DNA from: Nevskia soli DSM 19509
GTDB taxonomy: Bacteria; Pseudomonadota; Gammaproteobacteria; Nevskiales; Nevskiaceae
Direction: 5' to 3'
Length of the DNA stretch: 64,000 nucleotides
Assembly: GCF_000711955.1 (NCBI RefSeq)
Contig: NZ_JONR01000019.1
Span: 47,317 to 111,316, forward strand
Position 1 is the stretch's first letter, and the number at the start of each line of letters is the position of its first letter. The notes beneath the pieces were generated by a model. That model was given only the letters and a program-made list of their open reading frames with translations. It was not told the DNA's origin and did not search any database. Of the stretch, positions 33,893 to 43,037 are shown one piece after another. Made by a program: the position numbers and the translations under genes.

Positions 33893-34692
33893 CAGGAAGC
33901 AGTTCCCGCGTTGCTGTCCCAGGCGGCCAGGAATTCGGCCCAGTGCGGCGCCGGACTCTGCGCCAGGAACTCCCGCGCGCGCTCCACTTCCTGTTCATGT
34001 TCGGCGGCGGACAGCAGGCCGCGCATCAGCTGGAAGCGCAGGTAGATCAGGTAGGTGTTGAGCACGTCGGTTTCACAATAAGCGCGGATTTCGCCGATCT
34101 TGCCGGCACGGAAAGCTTCGGCCACCTTGGAGCCGTCCATGCCCAGCTTGCCGGGAAAGCCCAGCAGCAGGGCCATTTCATTCAGGGGCGCATAAGCGCG
34201 GGCCTGGTACAGCGCCAGCACGTCCATCAGGTCTGTGTGACGGAACTGGTAGCGGCTGATGTAATTATCCCATTTCGACTCGCGGTCGAAGTGGCCGGTA
34301 TCCCAGTAACGTGGGGTGCTGAGGCGGTGGATCAGGGCGCGGTAGTGCAGCACCGGCAGATCGAAGCCCGAACCGTTCCAGGACACCAGGGTCGGCCGGT
34401 ATTTTTCGACGCCGTCGAAAAAGCGCTTGACCAATTCCGCCTCCGGCGCGTCCGGCTCACCCAGCGACCAGACGCGAAAATCGTCGCCGGCGCGCAGGCA
34501 GCAGGAAATGGCCACCACCCGGTGCAGGTGCTGGGGCTGGAAATCGTGGCCTTTCTCGGCCAGGCGCTGTGCCGACATGGCCTGCGCCGCGGCCTCATCG
34601 TCAAGACCGGTGAAGCCGTGAATGCGGCGGCCACCCTCGAGATCGGGAATGGTTTCGATATCGAAGACCAGGATCGGCTCGCGGATCGGCAT
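33892..34692 (-). CDS. Predicted 3'-5' exonuclease, PolB-exonuclease-like
   Basis: The 266-residue protein shows the three exonuclease motifs of the DnaQ/PolB type: VFDIETIPDLEGG (ExoI), LVSWNGSGFDLPVLHYRAL (ExoII) and IRAYCETDVLNTYLIYLR (ExoIII). It resembles the stand-alone family related to the exonuclease domain of DNA polymerase B. Its biological role is not established. It is coupled to rlmD. Confidence 0.88.
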   Translation of the reverse strand: MPIREPILVFDIETIPDLEGGRRIHGFTGLDDEAAAQAMSAQRLAEKGHDFQPQHLHRVVAISCCLRAGDDFRVWSLGEPDAPEAELVKRFFDGVEKYRPTLVSWNGSGFDLPVLHYRALIHRLSTPRYWDTGHFDRESKWDNYISRYQFRHTDLMDVLALYQARAYAPLNEMALLLGFPGKLGMDGSKVAEAFRAGKIGEIRAYCETDVLNTYLIYLRFQLMRGLLSAAEHEQEVERAREFLAQSPAPHWAEFLAAWDSNAGTAS

Positions 34693-34700
34693 GAATCCCC

Positions 34701-35561
34701 CTATTTATCCTGGAAAGCCATGGGCAGCGAAACGCTTTTCAGGCCCATGGCGGCGACTGCGTCGAGCAATCGTGGCAGGACCGCCAGCACCACTGCCTCG
34801 CCATCGCGGGTTCGCGCGGCATTGCCGTCGTGCAACAGCAGCACGTCCCCGGCCGCAAGTCCATTGATCAGGCGCCGCAGCACCTCGTCGGGGTCGCGTT
34901 TTACTGTATCGAAGCCGCGCCGCGTCCAGGCGACATGACGCAATCCGAGGCGCGCCAATACCGGATCCAGCAGTGGGCTGCGCAAGCCCATCGGCGCTCG
35001 GAAAAAAGCCGGCAACCGTCCGGACAACGTGGCAATCAAGGCCTGTGAACTGGCAACTTCGCGGTGCAGCCGGCCGAGGCCGTACCAGGCAAAGGCATTG
35101 CTGTGGTTGTAACTATGGTTCTCGATGCTGTGACCGCGGCGCACGATGTCCTGCACCAGCGCCGGATGCAGGGCCGCCTGCTTGGCAGCGAGAAAGAAGC
35201 TCGCCTTGGCGCCGTAGCGGTCCAGCAATTCGAGCAAGCGTGGCGTCACCTGCACATCCGGCCCATCGTCGAAGGTCAGGCCGATCTCGCAGCGTGCGGC
35301 TGCCGTAGCGGGCAAGCGCAGGATGTTGGGACCAACCAGGCGGCTCGTAGGCCACAATCCAAGCCCACCCAGCACCAGGTGATTGCCGAGCAGCGCCAGC
35401 AAGAAGCCGCACCAATGCGCCGGAAATACCAGGAAGGCCAGGAATAACAGGCCGTGGAACATGATGGACAGCCGAACCAGCGGCGCCGGCCTCCAGCGCA
35501 ATGGCGCGTTCGCCTGGATCGTCGTCGCGATGGCGGCGCCCGTAACGTCGGCTCCGTCCAT
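34701..35561 (-). CDS. Polysaccharide deacetylase family protein with N-terminal membrane segment
   Basis: The 286-residue protein has two hydrophobic segments at about 30-70 and then a NodB-type catalytic domain: EIGLTFDDGPDVQVTPRLLELL, the metal-site HSIENHSYNHSNAF, FFRAPMGLRSP and DVLLLHDG. The domain probably acts at the membrane on a cell-envelope sugar or lipid-linked substrate, which is unknown. Start ATG 35561 overlaps the cysM stop (TGATG). The longer frame to 35648 lies inside cysM and was rejected. Confidence 0.88.
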   Translation of the reverse strand: MDGADVTGAAIATTIQANAPLRWRPAPLVRLSIMFHGLLFLAFLVFPAHWCGFLLALLGNHLVLGGLGLWPTSRLVGPNILRLPATAAARCEIGLTFDDGPDVQVTPRLLELLDRYGAKASFFLAAKQAALHPALVQDIVRRGHSIENHSYNHSNAFAWYGLGRLHREVASSQALIATLSGRLPAFFRAPMGLRSPLLDPVLARLGLRHVAWTRRGFDTVKRDPDEVLRRLINGLAAGDVLLLHDGNAARTRDGEAVVLAVLPRLLDAVAAMGLKSVSLPMAFQDK

Positions 35562-36451
35562 CAATCCGGGTAGACGCCAGTGGAGATGTAGCGGTCGCCG
35601 CGATCGCAGACGATGGCGGCTACGGTGGCACCGCTGAGGCCGCGGCACAGCTGCAGCGCGGCAAACACGGAGCCGCCCGAGGAAGGTCCGGCGAAGATGC
35701 CTTCACTGGAAGCCAGCAGGCGCATGGTGTCCTCGGCATCACGGGCGCTGACCTCGACCACACGGTCGATGCGGCGCGCGTCGAAGATCTTCGGCAGGTA
35801 GGCCTCGGGCCATTTGCGGATGCCGGGGATGGAGGATTCGCCGTCCGGCTGCACGCCGACGACCTGGATCGCCGGATTCTGCTCCTTGAAGAAGCGCGAG
35901 CAGCCCATGATGGTGCCGGTGGTACCCATGGTGGCGACGAAATGGGTGATGCTGCCCTGCGTATCGCGCCAGATTTCCGGAGCGGTGCCCTCGTAATGGG
36001 CGCGAGGGTTGTCCGGGTTGGCGAACTGGTTGAGTACCTTGCCCTTGCCTTCCCGCTCCATCTGGTCGGCCAGGTCGCGCGCGTATTCGATGCCCTGGGC
36101 CTGCGTCACCAGCACGATTTCGGCGCCAAAGGCCTTCATCACCGCCCGGCGCTCGGCGCTCATGTGCGCCGCCATGATCAGCACCATGCGATAACCCTTG
36201 ATCGCCGCGGCCATGGCCAGGGCAATGCCGGTATTGCCCGAGGTGGCCTCGATCAGGGTGTCGCCCGGCTTGATCTCGCCCCGCTCCTCGGCACGGCTGA
36301 TCATCGAGTAGGCGGGACGGTCCTTGACCGAGCCGGCGGGATTGTTGCCCTCCAGCTTGAGCAGGAGGGTATTGTCACCGATGCCCGGCAGGCGGGTGAC
36401 GCGCACCAGCGGGGTGTTGCCGATGGTGCCGGCGATGGTGGAGATGGCCAT
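35561..36451 (-). CDS. cysM: Cysteine synthase B
   Basis: CysM makes cysteine from O-acetylserine and sulfide or thiosulfate with PLP. The 296 residues have TIGNTPLVRV, the PLP-lysine motif NPAGSVKDRPA, EATSGNTGIALA, the GTTGTIMG phosphate loop, and the C-terminal ICDRGDRYISTGVYPD. The motif at the active site and the short C-terminus favour CysM over CysK. It lies 30 bases downstream of pdxJ. Confidence 0.94.
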   Translation of the reverse strand: MAISTIAGTIGNTPLVRVTRLPGIGDNTLLLKLEGNNPAGSVKDRPAYSMISRAEERGEIKPGDTLIEATSGNTGIALAMAAAIKGYRMVLIMAAHMSAERRAVMKAFGAEIVLVTQAQGIEYARDLADQMEREGKGKVLNQFANPDNPRAHYEGTAPEIWRDTQGSITHFVATMGTTGTIMGCSRFFKEQNPAIQVVGVQPDGESSIPGIRKWPEAYLPKIFDARRIDRVVEVSARDAEDTMRLLASSEGIFAGPSSGGSVFAALQLCRGLSGATVAAIVCDRGDRYISTGVYPD

Positions 36452-36482
36452 CCGCCTATTCTACCGGCTCCGGAGCCGTTGC

Positions 36483-37241
36483 TCAGTCCCCGCCGCCCAA
36501 GCCGCAACGCGCCTGCACCATGGCCCGCCGCATCTCGGCCACCGCCGCGGGCAGGCCGACGAACACCGCGCGGCCGATGATCGCATGGCCAATATTCAGT
36601 TCGACGATCTCCGGGATCGCGGCGATTGGCGCCACGTTGTCCAGATTGAGGCCGTGGCCGGCGTGCACTTGCAGCCCCGCCGCCCGCGCCGCCTGGGCAA
36701 AGGCGGCGATTTTTTCCAGCTCACCGGTCTGGGCGCCAGCGGTCAGCGCATCGGCATAACCACCGGTGTGGATCTCGATATGCGGGGCGCCGCAATCCAG
36801 GGTGGCGCCGAGCTGGCGCATTTCCGCGTCGATGAACAGGGATACCTCGATGCCGGCCTGCGCCAGCCGCGCACAGGCGGCAGCGACCTCGCGCTGCTGG
36901 CCGGCCACGTCGAGGCCGCCCTCGGTGGTGCGCTCCTCGCGCCGCTCCGGCACCAGGCAGGCATAGCGCGGCTTCAGGCGACAGGCGAACGCCACCATCT
37001 CGTCCGTCACCGCCATTTCCAGATTGACCGGGACCGGGCTGCGCGGCAGCAACCGTTCGACGTCCCGGTCCTGGATATGACGGCGGTCTTCGCGCAGGTG
37101 CACGGTAATGCTGTCGGCACCGGCACTGGCGCACAACAGGGCCGCCTCCACCGCGTCGGGGTAAGCGGTGCCGCGCGCCTGGCGCAAAGTGGCGACGTGG
37201 TCGACGTTGACGCCCAAGCGGATCGGTGAGGATTGGACCAT
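36483..37241 (-). CDS. pdxJ: Pyridoxine 5'-phosphate synthase
   Basis: PdxJ closes the pyridine ring in DXP-dependent vitamin B6 synthesis. The 252 residues begin with LGVNVDHVATLRQARGTAYPD, then GADSITVHLREDRRHIQDRD, LVPERREERTTEGGLDV, HTGGYADA and HAGHGLNLDNVAPIA, all family motifs. It follows recO in the rnc-era-recO-pdxJ order. Confidence 0.97.
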   Translation of the reverse strand: MVQSSPIRLGVNVDHVATLRQARGTAYPDAVEAALLCASAGADSITVHLREDRRHIQDRDVERLLPRSPVPVNLEMAVTDEMVAFACRLKPRYACLVPERREERTTEGGLDVAGQQREVAAACARLAQAGIEVSLFIDAEMRQLGATLDCGAPHIEIHTGGYADALTAGAQTGELEKIAAFAQAARAAGLQVHAGHGLNLDNVAPIAAIPEIVELNIGHAIIGRAVFVGLPAAVAEMRRAMVQARCGLGGGD

Positions 37242-37306
37242 CGGTGCGGGACTCCAGCTTTTTCGAACAATCCGGGCATGGCCGCCCGGTTCTTGTAGAG
37301 GGGCGT

Positions 37307-37996
37307 TTACATCCCGCGCAGTGCGCGCAACAGGCGCGGGGTTTCCAGTTCACGGCCGGCGAGCTGGTGGTGCAGCGCGACACGCAACAGTTTACGCGCA
37401 TCGCGCAGGGCTTCGCGCGTTTCCAGCCGCTCTTCGGCCAGGGCGATGAGGCTGGCACCGGCATAACTGTCCGCCTCGGCGCTGGCGATGACCCGTGCGC
37501 CCCGCTCCGGGTCGAAATGATAGCGCTGCAGCGGCTCCAGATCCGCCGACAGCGGCAGGGCGTAGCCCATTTCGGCCAGCAGGTGCTTTTCGAAGATGCG
37601 CAGAGCCGCTTCGCCGCCGCTGCCGGGCAGCTCTGCCAGTGTCATGATGTAGTCGCGATACAGCCAGGGATGGGGGTCGTGCCGCCCGGTCAACTTGAGC
37701 AACAGTTCATTGACATACCAGCCATGGAAAACCCGCTCGCCGCTGAGTTCGGCGGTGGGGCCATCGGACTCGGCCGCGGTCAGGGTGCCCAGCTCGCCCG
37801 ACTCGCTCCACGACAACAGCAGCGGGGTGAACATCTGCAGCACGCCGCGCAATTTCGAACGGGGCCCGCGCGCGCCGCGTGCCACCAGGCCGACGCGGCC
37901 GTGATTGCGGGTGAACACTTCCAGCAGCTGGCTGCTCTCGCGGTACGGCCGCTGCGCCAACAGGTAGGCCGGCTCGAATTCGATGCGGGCGCGCAT
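37307..37996 (-). CDS. recO: DNA repair protein RecO
   Basis: RecO anneals single strands and loads RecA with RecR. The 229 residues have the N-terminal OB-fold (AYLLAQRPYRESSQLLEVFTRNHGRVGLVARGARG) and a helical C-terminal domain (LYRDYIMTLAEL, FEKHLLAEMGYALPL). The zinc-finger cysteines of some RecO proteins are not obvious. A family 2 repeat separates it from era. Confidence 0.94.
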   Translation of the reverse strand: MRARIEFEPAYLLAQRPYRESSQLLEVFTRNHGRVGLVARGARGPRSKLRGVLQMFTPLLLSWSESGELGTLTAAESDGPTAELSGERVFHGWYVNELLLKLTGRHDPHPWLYRDYIMTLAELPGSGGEAALRIFEKHLLAEMGYALPLSADLEPLQRYHFDPERGARVIASAEADSYAGASLIALAEERLETREALRDARKLLRVALHHQLAGRELETPRLLRALRGM

Positions 37997-38009
37997 GACT
38001 ACGTCAAGT

Positions 38010-38099
38010 GGCCAGTGGGCAGTGACTAGTGGTTAGTAAAGACATGACCACCACTTTTGCGCTGACTGGTCACTGACCACTAATCACCAGCCACTTGCT
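38010..38099. repeat. Intergenic palindromic repeat, family 2, copy 3
   Basis: This element fills the era-recO gap. The left side CAAGTGGCCAGTGGGCAG, followed by TGACTAGTGG, pairs imperfectly with the right side ACTGGTCACTGACCACTAAT, followed by CACCAGCCACTTG. The unit words GTGGCCAGTG, TGACTAGTGG and GTGATTAGTGG are shared with 10919-11018 and 23098-23195. Confidence 0.75.
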
Positions 38100-38101
38100 T
38101 C

Positions 38102-38986
38102 TCAGTTGTCGAGGTAGCCGAAGCGCTTCAGCGCCTGCGGATCGTCGGTCCAGTTTTCCTTGACCTTGACCCACAGCTTGAGCACCACCTTGGCGCCGGT
38201 CATGTACTCGAGTTCGCGCCGTGCTGCGCTGCCGATGCGCTTGAGCATGGCCCCGTCCTCGCCGATGACGATCTTTTTCTGGTTGTCGCGCTCGACCCAG
38301 ATCACCGCCGAAGTCCGGATGATGGTGCCGGAATGATCGAGGGTTTCGGTTTCCACGGTGAGGGCGTAGGGCAGTTCCTGCGCCAGCGCCCGCATCAGCT
38401 TCTCGCGCACCAGTTCGGAGACTGTGAAGCGCAGGTCGTGCCCGGCGATCTGCCCTTCCGGATACAGGGGCGGGCCTTCCGGCATGCGGGAAAACAGCTC
38501 GCGCACCAGGGCATCGAGGTTGTCGCCCGACTTGGCCGACAACGGCACGATGAAGGCGTAGCTGTGCATCGCCGAAAGCTTTTCGAGTTCCGGCAACAGG
38601 CCGGCCTTGTTGTCCAGCTTGTCGACCTTGTTGACGACCAGCCCGACCGGCGCCCTGCCCTGCTTGAGCTTTTCCAGAACCGCCTCGTCCTCGTCGGTCC
38701 AGCGGCCGGCCTCGACCACGAACAGGGCCAGGTCGACGTCGCTGAGCGCGCCGCTCACCGCATCGTTCATGTAGCGGTTGAGCGCGCGCGGCGCCTTGCG
38801 GTGCAGGCCCGGTGTATCGACAAACACCACCTGGCCCTGCGGCCGGTGCAACACGCCCTGGATACGGTGGCGCGTGGTCTGCGGCTTGGGCGCGACGATG
38901 CTGATCTTGCGCCCGACCAGGGCGTTGAGCAGCGACGATTTTCCGACATTGGGGCGCCCTACTATGGCGACGATACCACTAAGCAT
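38102..38986 (-). CDS. era: GTPase Era (30S ribosome maturation)
   Basis: Era binds the 3' end of 16S rRNA and checks 30S assembly. The 294 residues have G1 VGRPNVGKSSLLN, G3 VDTPGLHRKAP, G4 VVNKVDKLDN, a SAKSG G5-like motif and a C-terminal KH domain (KIVIGEDGAMLKRIGSAARRELE). It overlaps the rnc stop by eight bases, as in many gammaproteobacteria. Confidence 0.97.
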   Translation of the reverse strand: MLSGIVAIVGRPNVGKSSLLNALVGRKISIVAPKPQTTRHRIQGVLHRPQGQVVFVDTPGLHRKAPRALNRYMNDAVSGALSDVDLALFVVEAGRWTDEDEAVLEKLKQGRAPVGLVVNKVDKLDNKAGLLPELEKLSAMHSYAFIVPLSAKSGDNLDALVRELFSRMPEGPPLYPEGQIAGHDLRFTVSELVREKLMRALAQELPYALTVETETLDHSGTIIRTSAVIWVERDNQKKIVIGEDGAMLKRIGSAARRELEYMTGAKVVLKLWVKVKENWTDDPQALKRFGYLDN

Positions 38987-39671
38987 GACGCCCTCCGGCT
39001 TCGATCAGACTGTGCAGCATACGCTCCGCCGACTGTTGTTCGGCAAATTTGCGGCTGGCGCCTTCGCCGGAACTTTCCGTGCCATCGTCCGGCAGGCGGC
39101 AGCGGATGCGGAAACTGCGCCGGTGCGGCGGCCCGTCCTCGCTCAGCACGGCATACTCCGGCAGCGGCCGGCCAGCGGCCTGCAGGTACTCCTGCAGGCG
39201 CGTTTTGGAATCCTTCAGGGTGGCGGGATCGGGCAGATGATCCAGTTCAGGCGCCAGCAGGTGCAGGCACAGATCCCGTGCCGCCGCGAAGCCGCCATCC
39301 AGATAAACGGCGCCGATCACCGCTTCCAGCGCATCGGCCAGGATCGAATCGCGGCGGAACCCGCCGCTCTTGAGCTCGCCCGAGCCCAGGCGCACCACTT
39401 CGCCCAGCTCGATGCGGCGGGCGGCCACGGCGAGGGTTTCCTCCCGCACCAGCGTCGCCCGCATCCGCGACAAATCGCCTTCCGCCGCCTTGGGCATGCG
39501 CTGAAACACGGCCTCGCCGATGGCGAAGTTGAGCAGCGCATCGCCCAGGAATTCCAGGCGCTCGTAGTTGTCGTGCCCGACGCTGCGATGGGTCAGCGCG
39601 CGGGTCAGCGCGCTTTCGTCCTGGAAACGATAGCCCAGCGCGCGCTGCAGGCGGGCGAGATCTTCGTTCAA
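38979..39671 (-). CDS. rnc: Ribonuclease III
   Basis: RNase III cuts double-stranded RNA in rRNA and mRNA processing. The 230 residues show the signature ERLEFLGDALLNFAIGEAVF with its metal-binding acidic residues, DALEAVIGAVYLDGG, and a C-terminal dsRNA-binding domain (KTRLQEYLQAAGRPLPEY). It is coupled with the DUF4845 gene upstream and era downstream. Confidence 0.97.
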   Translation of the reverse strand: MNEDLARLQRALGYRFQDESALTRALTHRSVGHDNYERLEFLGDALLNFAIGEAVFQRMPKAAEGDLSRMRATLVREETLAVAARRIELGEVVRLGSGELKSGGFRRDSILADALEAVIGAVYLDGGFAAARDLCLHLLAPELDHLPDPATLKDSKTRLQEYLQAAGRPLPEYAVLSEDGPPHRRSFRIRCRLPDDGTESSGEGASRKFAEQQSAERMLHSLIEAGGRHA

Positions 39672-40060
39672 CCGACTGCGTGGCCGCGCAAGGGGATGTC
39701 TTCCGCGAAATGGATGACGATGAAGACGTTGTAGAACAGGTGGGCGCGCGCCTCGTAGTCGTACGAGATGGCCAGGATGCCCTTGCTGGTATTGCCGACC
39801 TTGATGTCCTTCGGCTCCAGCTGGCTGACGTAGTCGATGTCCCAGCGGCGCTCGATGTCGCGGCGGACATCGGTGATGTCGATCTCGCTACCGGAACTGC
39901 TGACCTGCTTGGCCACTTCGTGCAGGTCGCGCGCGATGGTCATCTGGTTCAGGTACAGCGGCAGGCACTTGATCACCACCAGCGCGACGAAGCCGATCAG
40001 CCCCAGCAGGAAAATCAGGCCGAAAATGCCCATGCCGCGTTGTCCATGTCTCGTTTTCAT
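39668..40060 (-). CDS. DUF4845-family membrane-anchored protein
   Basis: The 130-residue protein has one N-terminal membrane helix (GIFGLIFLLGLIGFVALVVIKCLPLYL) and a soluble domain that probably faces the periplasm. Its position between lepB and rnc matches DUF4845 proteins in other proteobacteria. The function is unknown. ATGA overlap with rnc suggests coupled translation. Confidence 0.85.
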   Translation of the reverse strand: MKTRHGQRGMGIFGLIFLLGLIGFVALVVIKCLPLYLNQMTIARDLHEVAKQVSSSGSEIDITDVRRDIERRWDIDYVSQLEPKDIKVGNTSKGILAISYDYEARAHLFYNVFIVIHFAEDIPLRGHAVG

Positions 40061-40111
40061 CTAGTTGCTCTCCCTAATTCCGCACCAGCCCACACTGGCT
40101 CCAGGTCAATC

Positions 40112-40897
40112 TTAATGGATCAGCTTGCCGAAGCGGGAAAGCGCCGGGCCATTGTCCCAGCTCATCCAGATCACGATGGCCCGGCCCTTGAGGTTTTCCT
40201 CGGGCACCAGGCCCCAATAACGGCTGTCGTTGGAGCCGTCGCGGTTGTCGCCCATCATGAAATAGTGGCCCGGGGGAATGATGCGGTCCACTTCCGGGCT
40301 GGGCTGGCCGGGATTCATCAGGATGTTGTGTTGCACGCCGGTGAGGTCTTCGGTGAAACGCTGCGCGATGCCGTCGACCGGGAATACCCCGGCCGGCTGC
40401 ACTTCGATCTTCTGGCCGTTCACGAACAGCACCTTGTCGGTGTACTGGATGTGGTCGCCCGGGATGCCGACGACACGCTTGATGAAGTCGTTGCCCAGGT
40501 TCGGATCGGTGGCGGACTGCGCGGGATAGCGGAACACCACCACGTCGCCGCGCTTCGGCTCGCCGATCGGCAGCAGCTTGCAGTTGCCCACCGGGCAGCG
40601 CAGACCATAGCCGAACTTGTTGACCAGGATGAAATCGCCGTTGTACAGGGTCGGATTCATCGACCCGGATGGGATGCGGAACGGCTCGACCACGAAGGAG
40701 CGCAGCACGAAGACCGCCAGGATCACCGGAAACAGGCTGACGCAGAAATCGACGATCGCGCCCGGCCGCACCTCGGCTTCGGGCGCCGCCAGCGCTTTGC
40801 GGCGCCTGGCCAGCCAGAACTTGTCCAGCAGCCATACCGCGCCGGTGATGAAGGTGAGGATGGTGAGGACGAGGTTGAATCCTTCAACGAAACTCAT
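40112..40897 (-). CDS. lepB: Signal peptidase I
   Basis: LepB removes signal peptides at the outer face of the inner membrane. The 261 residues have two N-terminal membrane segments. The catalytic serine is in RIPSGSMNPTLYNGDFILVNK, and the lysine is in DVVVFRYP...NDFIKRVVGIPGD. Box E is MGDNRDGSNDSRYWG. It follows lepA by 12 bases. Confidence 0.97.
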   Translation of the reverse strand: MSFVEGFNLVLTILTFITGAVWLLDKFWLARRRKALAAPEAEVRPGAIVDFCVSLFPVILAVFVLRSFVVEPFRIPSGSMNPTLYNGDFILVNKFGYGLRCPVGNCKLLPIGEPKRGDVVVFRYPAQSATDPNLGNDFIKRVVGIPGDHIQYTDKVLFVNGQKIEVQPAGVFPVDGIAQRFTEDLTGVQHNILMNPGQPSPEVDRIIPPGHYFMMGDNRDGSNDSRYWGLVPEENLKGRAIVIWMSWDNGPALSRFGKLIH

Positions 40898-40909
40898 GCT
40901 GATACGTTC

Positions 40910-42724
40910 CTATTCTTTCTTCTTGTTGTTGCGTTCCACGCCGAGCACCGCGAGGAAGGCTTCCTGCGGAATCTCCACGGCGCCGACCTGCTTCATGCGC
41001 TTCTTGCCTTCCTTCTGCTTCTCCAGCAATTTGCGCTTGCGCGAAATATCGCCGCCGTAGCACTTGGCCGTGACGTCCTTGCGCAGGGCCTTGACCGTGG
41101 TGCGGGCGATGATCTTGGCGCCGATGGCCGCCTGGATGGCGACATCGAACATCTGGCGGTGGATCACTTCCTGCATGCGCTCGGTCAGGTCGCGGCCGCG
41201 CGCAAAGCTGTTGTCGCGATGGATGATGCTGGCCAGCGCGTCGACCTTGTCGCCGTTGACCAGCACATCAAGCTTGACCAGGTCGGCCGCCTGGAAACGC
41301 ACGAACTCGTATTCGAAACTGGCGAAGCCGCGCGACACGGACTTCAGCCGGTCGAAGAAGTCCAGCACCACCTCGGCCAGCGGCATCTCCACTTCGAGCT
41401 GCACCTGGTTGCCGTGGTATTTCAGGTTCTTCTGCACGCCGCGCTTTTCCATGCACAGCTGCATCACCGGGCCGACATAGATCTGCGGCATCAGGATGCG
41501 GGCCAGGATGATCGGCTCGCGGATCTCGTCGACTTCCGTCGTATCCGGCAGATCCGAGGGATTCTCGATCTTCTTCACTTCGCCATTGACCATGGCCAGT
41601 TCGTAAACCACCGAAGGCGCCGTAGTGATCAGGTTGAGGTTGTATTCGCGCTCCAGGCGTTCCTGCACGATCTCCATGTGCAGCATGCCGAGGAAGCCGA
41701 TACGGAAGCCGAAACCCAGCGCTGTGGAGTTTTCCGGCTCGAACTGCAGGGCCGAGTCGTTCAGGCGCAGCTTTTTCAGCGATTCGCGGAAATCCTCGAA
41801 GTCGTCGGCGTCGACCGGGAACATGCCGGCGAATACCCGCGGCTGCACCCGGCGGAAGCCCGGCAGCTGTTCCGCCGAATAGCGGCCGCCCTCGCTCAGC
41901 GTATCGCCGACCGGGGCGCCGTCGATGTCCTTGATGCCGGCGACGAGGAAGCCGACTTCGCCGGTTTCCAGGGCGTTCTTCACCACCCGCTTGGGCGAAT
42001 GCACGCCCAGGATGGTGACTTCATGGTCGCGGCCGGTGGACAGCACGCGGACCTTCTGGCCCTTCTGGATGCGGCCGTTGACCACGCGGATCAGGGACAC
42101 CACCCCCAGGTAGTTGTCGAACCAGGAATCGACGATCAGGGCCTGCAGCGGCGCGTCCGGGTTGCCCTCCGGCGGCGGTAGCTTGTTGACCACCGCTTCC
42201 AGCACGTCCGGCACGTTGAGGCCGGTCTTGGCCGAGATGCGCAGGGCGTCGGTGGCCTCGACGCCGATGATGTCCTCGACCTCCTGCGCCACCCGGTCCG
42301 GCTCGGCGTTCTGCAGGTCGACCTTGTTCAGCACTGTCAGCACTTCCAGGCCCTGCTCCAGCGCCGTGTAGCAGTTGGCGACGGACTGCGCTTCCACGCC
42401 CTGCGAGGCGTCCACCACCAGCAGCGCGCCTTCGCAGGCGGCGAGCGAGCGGCTCACCTCATAGGAGAAGTCGACGTGGCCAGGGGTGTCGATCAGGTTG
42501 AGCTGGTAGGTCTTGCCATCGCGCGCCTTGTAATTCAGCGATACCGCCTGCGCCTTGATGGTGATGCCGCGCTCGCGCTCGATCGGGTTGTTGTCGAGCA
42601 CCTGCTCGGTCATCTCGCGCGCTTCCAGGCCGCCGCAAAGCTGGATGAAGCGGTCGGCCAGGGTCGATTTGCCATGGTCGATGTGCGCGATGATGCAGAA
42701 ATTGCGGATGTGCGCCTGTTTCAT
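40910..42724 (-). CDS. lepA: Elongation factor 4 (LepA)
   Basis: LepA is a translational GTPase that back-translocates or aids ribosome assembly. The 604 residues have the G-domain motifs AHIDHGKSTLADRF, ERERGITIKAQ, DTPGHVDF and LNKVDLQNAEPDR, and the LepA-specific C-terminal domain (AKCYGGDISRKRKLLEKQKEGKKRM). The length is normal. It is upstream of lepB, as usual. Confidence 0.98.
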   Translation of the reverse strand: MKQAHIRNFCIIAHIDHGKSTLADRFIQLCGGLEAREMTEQVLDNNPIERERGITIKAQAVSLNYKARDGKTYQLNLIDTPGHVDFSYEVSRSLAACEGALLVVDASQGVEAQSVANCYTALEQGLEVLTVLNKVDLQNAEPDRVAQEVEDIIGVEATDALRISAKTGLNVPDVLEAVVNKLPPPEGNPDAPLQALIVDSWFDNYLGVVSLIRVVNGRIQKGQKVRVLSTGRDHEVTILGVHSPKRVVKNALETGEVGFLVAGIKDIDGAPVGDTLSEGGRYSAEQLPGFRRVQPRVFAGMFPVDADDFEDFRESLKKLRLNDSALQFEPENSTALGFGFRIGFLGMLHMEIVQERLEREYNLNLITTAPSVVYELAMVNGEVKKIENPSDLPDTTEVDEIREPIILARILMPQIYVGPVMQLCMEKRGVQKNLKYHGNQVQLEVEMPLAEVVLDFFDRLKSVSRGFASFEYEFVRFQAADLVKLDVLVNGDKVDALASIIHRDNSFARGRDLTERMQEVIHRQMFDVAIQAAIGAKIIARTTVKALRKDVTAKCYGGDISRKRKLLEKQKEGKKRMKQVGAVEIPQEAFLAVLGVERNNKKKE

Positions 42725-42781
42725 TCAGCGGGAGACGGGGATTGGCAGCGAAATAGCGGCGAAGTATACCGGTTTGGGCGT

Positions 42782-43030
42782 CTAAACCGCGGTGTCCGGG
42801 CTGGCCGCCAGGCGCCGGGCGATGGCGGCGGCATCGAGCACGCCCTCGCCCCAGACCTCCCCATCCTCGCCCAGGAGCACCGGAATCCGGCGGCCGTACA
42901 GCGCGCGCCAGTCCTCACGGTCGTCGACACCGGCGGTCCGTACCACGGCCGCCAGGCGGGGGAACTCATGCGCCAGCTCTTCGAGGAATTCCTCGCACAG
43001 GCCGCATTCGGGACGGGTCAACAGCAGCAT
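42782..43030 (-). CDS. Glutaredoxin-like thiol protein (DUF836 type)
   Basis: The 82-residue thioredoxin-fold protein has a CGLC active site in LLTRPECGLCEEFLEEL and a cis-proline segment YGRRIPVLLGEDGEVWGEG. Genes of this size are often found between mucD and lepA in proteobacteria. The substrate is unknown. It sits seven bases after mucD. Confidence 0.85.
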   Translation of the reverse strand: MLLLTRPECGLCEEFLEELAHEFPRLAAVVRTAGVDDREDWRALYGRRIPVLLGEDGEVWGEGVLDAAAIARRLAASPDTAV

Positions 43031-43037
43031 GACGGGC

